64,000 bases of DNA from positions 1 through 64,000 of the forward strand of contig NZ_JPFU01000015.1 in NCBI RefSeq assembly GCF_000722695.1, in the 5' to 3' direction. The translations under genes and the position numbers were made by a program. Below, piece by piece: positions 59,706 to 64,000 of the stretch (its first letter is position 1; every line of letters starts with the position of its first letter). This DNA comes from Streptococcus mitis. Its GTDB lineage: Bacteria; Bacillota; Bacilli; Lactobacillales; Streptococcaceae. The notes under the pieces are model-generated. The model ran no database searches. It worked only from the letters and a program-made list of their open reading frames with translations, and was not told the origin of the DNA.

Positions 59706-62207
59706 TTATTTAACGACGATATTAACGAGTTTGTTAGGTACACTAATCACTTTCACGATTTCCTTACCATCAATTTCTGCTTTGACTTTTTCATCCGCTA
59801 GAGCAATTTCTTGCAATTCTTCGCGTGATAGGTCTTTGGCTACCATGAGTTTAGCACGAACTTTTCCTTTGATTTGGACAACGATTTCGATTTCGTCTTC
59901 AACTAATTTGCTTTCATCCCAAGTTGGCCAAGCCACGTAAGAGATTGACTCACCTGTTGCTGCAACAGTTTGCCAAAGTTCTTCTGCCAAGTGAGGTGCA
60001 AATGGTGCAATCAATTGGATAAAGCCTTTGGCATAGTCCACATAGAGCTTGTCTTCCTTGTTGGCAGCGTTGACAAAGACCATAAGTTGGGCAATTGCTG
60101 TGTTAAATTTTAGAGATTCGATTTGCTCTGTGACAGCTTTAACGGTTTCGTTATAAATCTTGTCGAGAGAGCTATTGTTTTCTGCAACCATTTCCTTGCT
60201 TGTAATCAAACGGTAAACACGGTCAAGGAATTTACGGCTTCCTTCCAGACCTTCTTCAGACCAAGCAATCGAAGCATCAAGTGGTCCCATAAACATTTCA
60301 TAGACACGAAGGGTATCGGCACCGTATTGTTCCACCACGTCGTCTGGGTTAACAACGTTCTTAAGCGATTTAGACATCTTAGCTGGTGCTTGCTCCAACT
60401 CTTCCCCTGTTTCCACATGGAAGAAGGATCCATCACGTTTTTCAACCTTGTCAGTCGCCACAAGAGCCCCACGGTGGTCACGGTAGCTGGTTCCCAAAAT
60501 CATTCCTTGGTTAAAGAGTTTTTGGAATGGTTCCTTAGTCGGAACAACACCGAGGTCATATAGGAATTTATGCCAGAAACGAGCGTAGAGCAAGTGAAGT
60601 ACAGCATGCTCTGCCCCACCAACGTAGATATCTACTGGTAACCATTGTTTAAGAAGATCCTCATCAGCCAATTTCTCAGTATTGTGTGGATCAATATAGC
60701 GGAGGTAATACCAACTTGAACCAGCCCATTGTGGCATGGTGTTGGTTTCACGACGACCTTTAACACCATCTTCACGAGTTACTTCAAGCCAGTCTGTCAA
60801 GTTAGCTAGTGGACTTTCACCAGTACCTGAAGGACGGATATCCTTGGTTACAGGCAAGACAAGTGGCAATTCACTTTCAGGAACAGCTGTTGAAGTTCCA
60901 TCTTCCCAATGAATGATAGGAATTGGCTCACCCCAGTAACGTTGACGGCTAAAGAGCCAGTCGCGGAGACGGTAGGTAACCTTCTCTTGTCCACAACCTT
61001 TCTCTTCCAACCAAGCCACAATCTTAGCAATTGCATCTTCTTTGTTGAGTCCATCTAGGAAGTCTGAATTAACATGAAGGCCATCTTCTGTGTAGGCAGC
61101 TTCTTCAACATTTCCACCTTCAAGTACTTCGACGATTGGAAGGTCAGATTGTTTGGCAAATTCCCAGTCACGTTGGTCGTGGGCAGGAACAGCCATTACC
61201 GCACCTGTACCATAGCTAGCAAGGACGTAGTCTGCAATCCAGATTGGAATTTCCTTGCCATTGACAGGGTTGACGGCATAAGCACCAGTCCAAACCCCTG
61301 TTTTTTCTTTAGCAAGGTCTGTACGAGCCAAGTCAGACTTGAGGCTAGCTTGGTGTTTGTAGTCTGCTACTGCCTCTGCTTGCTCTGAACTTGTGATAGC
61401 GTCAACCAAGTCATGTTCAGGAGCCAAAACAGTGAAAGTCGCACCGAAAAGAGTATCAGGACGAGTAGTAAAGACAGTGAATTCCTTATCAGTTCCCTTA
61501 ACCTTGAAGGTTACATTAGCACCAGTTGATTTCCCAATCCAGTTGCGTTGCATGTCCTTGATAGACTCTGGCCAATCTAGTTCATCTAAGTCATTGAGCA
61601 AGCGCTCTGCGTAAGCCGTGATTTTAAGCATCCATTGGCGCATTGGTTTGCGGACAACTGGATAACCTCCACGCTCAGAAGTTCCGTCAGGAAGAACTTC
61701 TTCGTTGGCAATGGCTGTTCCCAATTCCTCAACCCAGTTTACTGGCACTTCCGCTTCATAGGCCAAGTCTTTTTCGTAAAGCTTAGTGAAAATCCATTGA
61801 GTCCACTTGTAATAATTTGGATCTGTCGTGTTAACTTCACGCTCCCAGTCATAAGAAAATCCAAGCGCATTGATTTGGCGTTTGAAGTTAGCAATGTTCT
61901 CAGCTGTAAATTCTGCTGGGTCATTACCCGTATCCATAGCGTATTGCTCTGCAGGCAAACCAAAAGCATCCCACCCCATTGGGTGAAGAACATTGTAGCC
62001 TTGCGCACGTTTGAAACGGCTGAGGATATCGGTTGCAGTATAGCCTTCTGGATGTCCTACGTGCAGACCAGCTCCAGACGGGTAAGGGAACATATCGAGA
62101 GCATAAAACTTAGGTTTTGATGCATCTGTTCCTGTCTTAAATGTATGATGTTCTGCCCAGTAGCCCTGCCACTTAGGCTCAATTTCTTTATGATTGTAAA
62201 AACTCAT
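59706..62207 (-). CDS. leuS: Leucyl-tRNA synthetase
   Basis: 833 residues. Class I synthetase with the HIGH-type motif [12 protein letters not shown] (near 50), a CP1 editing domain in the middle, and KMSKS in [17 protein letters not shown] (~620). Length is typical of Firmicutes. It is a single-gene transcript with an extended -10 (TGG-TATAAT, 62236-62241); the leader to the ATG is under 30 nt, so no T-box regulation is possible. Confidence 0.97.
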   Translation of the reverse strand: MSFYNHKEIEPKWQGYWAEHHTFKTGTDASKPKFYALDMFPYPSGAGLHVGHPEGYTATDILSRFKRAQGYNVLHPMGWDAFGLPAEQYAMDTGNDPAEFTAENIANFKRQINALGFSYDWEREVNTTDPNYYKWTQWIFTKLYEKDLAYEAEVPVNWVEELGTAIANEEVLPDGTSERGGYPVVRKPMRQWMLKITAYAERLLNDLDELDWPESIKDMQRNWIGKSTGANVTFKVKGTDKEFTVFTTRPDTLFGATFTVLAPEHDLVDAITSSEQAEAVADYKHQASLKSDLARTDLAKEKTGVWTGAYAVNPVNGKEIPIWIADYVLASYGTGAVMAVPAHDQRDWEFAKQSDLPIVEVLEGGNVEEAAYTEDGLHVNSDFLDGLNKEDAIAKIVAWLEEKGCGQEKVTYRLRDWLFSRQRYWGEPIPIIHWEDGTSTAVPESELPLVLPVTKDIRPSGTGESPLANLTDWLEVTREDGVKGRRETNTMPQWAGSSWYYLRYIDPHNTEKLADEDLLKQWLPVDIYVGGAEHAVLHLLYARFWHKFLYDLGVVPTKEPFQKLFNQGMILGTSYRDHRGALVATDKVEKRDGSFFHVETGEELEQAPAKMSKSLKNVVNPDDVVEQYGADTLRVYEMFMGPLDASIAWSEEGLEGSRKFLDRVYRLITSKEMVAENNSSLDKIYNETVKAVTEQIESLKFNTAIAQLMVFVNAANKEDKLYVDYAKGFIQLIAPFAPHLAEELWQTVAATGESISYVAWPTWDESKLVEDEIEIVVQIKGKVRAKLMVAKDLSREELQEIALADEKVKAEIDGKEIVKVISVPNKLVNIVVK

Positions 62208-62235
62208 GGTCTCTCTCCAATTTTGTGATGTTACT

Positions 62236-62244
62236 ATTATACCA
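62236..62244 (-). promoter_or_regulatory. Extended -10 promoter of leuS
   Basis: On the minus strand TGG-TATAAT (TATAAT at 62236-62241). Between it and the next promoter (62245-62461) is AT-rich DNA with no gene that I can see. Confidence 0.65.
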
Positions 62245-62461
62245 TTTTTGAGGGAATTTGAAAGACGAGAAATGTTCTTTTAGATTTGGATGACAAGAAA
62301 GTTCGAATAGCAAATCCAACTTATTTAGCAGTATAAAAAATTAGCTCTCACTTAAAATTAACTTATATCAATTATTTGTCTCTGCCATCTTTTTCCCCTA
62401 GCGTCTTTGACTCATATTCCCCGTTTTAGATTTCTTTAAGGTTTTTATTATATCCTATAGA

Positions 62462-62498
62462 ACTCTGCAAATTATAAATGTTAATCAAATCGCAGAGT
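62462..62498. promoter_or_regulatory. Inverted repeat in the leader of the iron-type ABC operon
   Basis: ACTCTGC (62462-62468) and GCAGAGT (62492-62498) with 23 nt between, ending 28 bp before the ATG. Could be an mRNA hairpin or an operator; undecided. Confidence 0.4.
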
Positions 62499-62526
62499 GA
62501 AAATGTTCGTAAAAAAGGAGATTCTT

Positions 62527-63567
62527 ATGAAAAAACTACTATTCTTTCTCTCTTGTGGATGGATATTTCTTACGTTATCTGGATGTTCTTCAACAACAGA
62601 TTCGGAAACTAACACTGAGACAGATTCGGATAATGCTTTGGTTATCTACTCGCCTAACCCTGAAGACCTTATCGAAGAGACAATCCCTGCCTTCGAAGAA
62701 AAATATGGTATTAAGGTTGATTTAGTACAAGCCAGCACGGGTGAATTGTTCAAAAAAGCTGAGGCCGAAAAAGAATCCCCAGTAGCCGATGTCATTTTCG
62801 GAGGCTCCTACGCCCTCTTCTCTTCTAACGAAAAACTTTTTGAACCTTATATTTCTCAAGAGAACGACCAGATAATCCCTGAATATCAAAATAAAACAGG
62901 ATTCTACACACCTTATACACTGGATGTCAGTGTTATCATTGCCAATTCAGCTCTTACAAAAGATATTAAAATTGAAGGCTACAATGATCTACTCAATCCT
63001 AAATTAAAAGGAAAAATTGCTACTGCTGATCCAAGTAATGCTTCTAGTGCCTTTGCACAACTAACAAACATGCTTGTAGACCAAGGTGGATACGAAAATG
63101 AACAAGCTTGGACCTATGTGAAAAATCTATTTACCCTAGTAGATGGAAAAATTGCATCTAGCTCTTCAAATGTTTACAAAGCTGTCGCCGATGGAGAAAT
63201 GGCTGTAGGACTCACCTATGAAGATCCTGCCTTAAAACTCTTAAACGACGGAGTTGATGTAAAAGTTATTTATCCAAAAGAAGGTACCGTCTTTTTACCT
63301 GGTAACGCGGCTATCGTCAAAAATGCCAAACACATGGAAAACGCTAAGAAATTTATCGATTTCATCCTTTCTCAAGAAATCCAAGATAAGCTAGGAACTG
63401 AAACTACAATCAGACCTATTCGTAAAAATGCTAAAACCAATAAAAATATGAAGGCTATGACAGAAATCAAGATTGCCACCGAAGATTCAGATTATGTCAT
63501 TAAAAATAAATCCACTATTCTTAAAAAGTACAATGACATTTTTACAGATATTCAATCTAAACAGTAA
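62527..63567 (+). CDS. Iron(III)-type ABC transporter substrate-binding lipoprotein
   Basis: 346 residues. Lipoprotein signal with lipobox LSGC (Cys near residue 21: FLTLSGCSS), a Ser/Thr/Asp linker, then an FbpA/AfuA-type solute-binding fold (NALVIYSPNPEDLIEETIPA near residue 38). I chose the ATG at 62527 after AAAGGAG; the in-frame ATG 10 codons earlier has no ribosome site. The ATPase gene follows at once. The pair matches the pneumococcal Pit-type ferric iron uptake locus, but binding of other anions such as phosphonates is possible. Its start region pairs well with the csRNAs at 50.6-53.2 kb. Confidence 0.85.
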   Translation: MKKLLFFLSCGWIFLTLSGCSSTTDSETNTETDSDNALVIYSPNPEDLIEETIPAFEEKYGIKVDLVQASTGELFKKAEAEKESPVADVIFGGSYALFSSNEKLFEPYISQENDQIIPEYQNKTGFYTPYTLDVSVIIANSALTKDIKIEGYNDLLNPKLKGKIATADPSNASSAFAQLTNMLVDQGGYENEQAWTYVKNLFTLVDGKIASSSSNVYKAVADGEMAVGLTYEDPALKLLNDGVDVKVIYPKEGTVFLPGNAAIVKNAKHMENAKKFIDFILSQEIQDKLGTETTIRPIRKNAKTNKNMKAMTEIKIATEDSDYVIKNKSTILKKYNDIFTDIQSKQ

Positions 63568-63579
63568 AAGAGGTTCACT

Positions 63580-64000
63580 ATGAGTGAGATCAAAATTATT
63601 AACGCCAAAAAAATCTACCACGATGTCCCTGTTATTGATAATTTAAATATTACAGTTCCCAAAGGAAGTCTCTTTACCATCCTTGGTCCTTCAGGGTGTG
63701 GAAAAACGACTCTTCTTCGCATGATTGCAGGTTTCAACAGTATCGAAGGCGGAGAATTTTACTTCGATGATACAAAAATCAATAATATGGAACCCAGCAA
63801 ACGCAATATCGGCATGGTTTTCCAAAACTACGCTATTTTCCCACATTTGACTGTCCGAGACAATGTTGCTTTTGGTCTTAAGCAAAAGAAGGTTCCAAAA
63901 GAAGAATTGATTCAACAGACCAACAAGTATCTTGAACTTATGCAAATTGCTCAATACGCGGATCGAAAACCTGATAAACTCAGTGGTGGACAACAACAAC
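63580..64000 (+). CDS. Iron(III)-type ABC transporter ATPase (partial, runs off the window)
   Basis: First 140 residues. Walker A GPSGCGKTT near residue 36, Q-loop MVFQNYAIFPHLTVRDNVAFG, and the signature LSGGQQQ at the window edge. FbpC/AfuC type, which fits the upstream binding protein. It starts 12 bp after that gene with an AGAGG ribosome site; the permease gene should follow outside the window. Confidence 0.88.
   Translation, partial: MSEIKIINAKKIYHDVPVIDNLNITVPKGSLFTILGPSGCGKTTLLRMIAGFNSIEGGEFYFDDTKINNMEPSKRNIGMVFQNYAIFPHLTVRDNVAFGLKQKKVPKEELIQQTNKYLELMQIAQYADRKPDKLSGGQQQ

Overview
This 64 kb window is low-GC Firmicute DNA that reads as a chromosome segment of a mitis-group Streptococcus. 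RecA, RpoB, DinF, IlvBNC, CinA, LytR, Eep/RseP and SpuA are all of the streptococcal type, two pneumococcal-type BOX repeats are present, and there are CiaR-dependent csRNA genes and a ComX cin box. It is probably not S. pneumoniae itself: recA-dinF is present but lytA does not follow dinF, and blocks that I remember as separate in pneumococcus are joined here. S. mitis, S. oralis or a relative fits best. Nearly all genes are on the minus strand; the plus-strand exceptions are an IS fragment (1-218), an Mga-like regulator plus spuA (29.7-35.2 kb), a 30-residue toxin (52.4 kb) and an iron-type ABC system (62.5 kb onward).

Layout. 1-5 kb: transposase remnant, ilvA, and the ilvBN-ilvC operon behind a CodY-like box. 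5.1-7.6 kb: fatty acid kinase fakA with a Gls24-family protein, then rpmB. 7.6-9.4 kb: a LytTR regulator with a LiaF-like membrane partner, and a PAP2 phosphatase. 9.5-13.5 kb: MarR regulator plus a heterodimeric ABC exporter with three operators. 13.6-21.8 kb: yebC, dinF, recA, cinA, lytR, GNAT, tsaE, a membrane protein and ndk. 21.9-29.5 kb: rpoC and rpoB with a leader attenuator. 29.7-35.2 kb: Mga-like regulator and surface pullulanase SpuA. 35.3-40.6 kb: a seven-gene operon encoding two UROD-fold proteins with the zinc motif of MtaA-type methyltransferases, a 67-residue membrane protein and an amino acid ABC importer. 40.8-50.3 kb: LLM oxidoreductase, BOX, glmS, bglA, and the uppS-cdsA-rseP-proS operon. 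50.4-53.3 kb: a regulatory RNA cluster around ruvB, with three csRNAs, a BOX and an Fst/par type I toxin-antitoxin locus. 53.3-57.2 kb: two acetyltransferases and a second LytTR system (ABC transporter, LytTR, small membrane protein). 57.8-59.6 kb: MarR regulator plus a BAAT-family hydrolase. 59.7-64 kb: leuS and the start of an iron-type ABC operon.

Main observations. (1) The two LytTR systems, 48 kb apart, carry the same promoter element: AAGTGGT direct repeats 21 bp apart, 34-35 bp from an extended -10. They may form one linked regulon. (2) The methyltransferase/importer operon suggests uptake and demethylation of a methylated amino acid or thiol; no family I can name precisely matches the whole cluster. 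(3) A complete Fst-type toxin-antitoxin locus sits next to ruvB. (4) recA, rseP and one marR gene are each out of frame by exactly one missing A in an A-run, which is more likely an assembly artefact than three real mutations.
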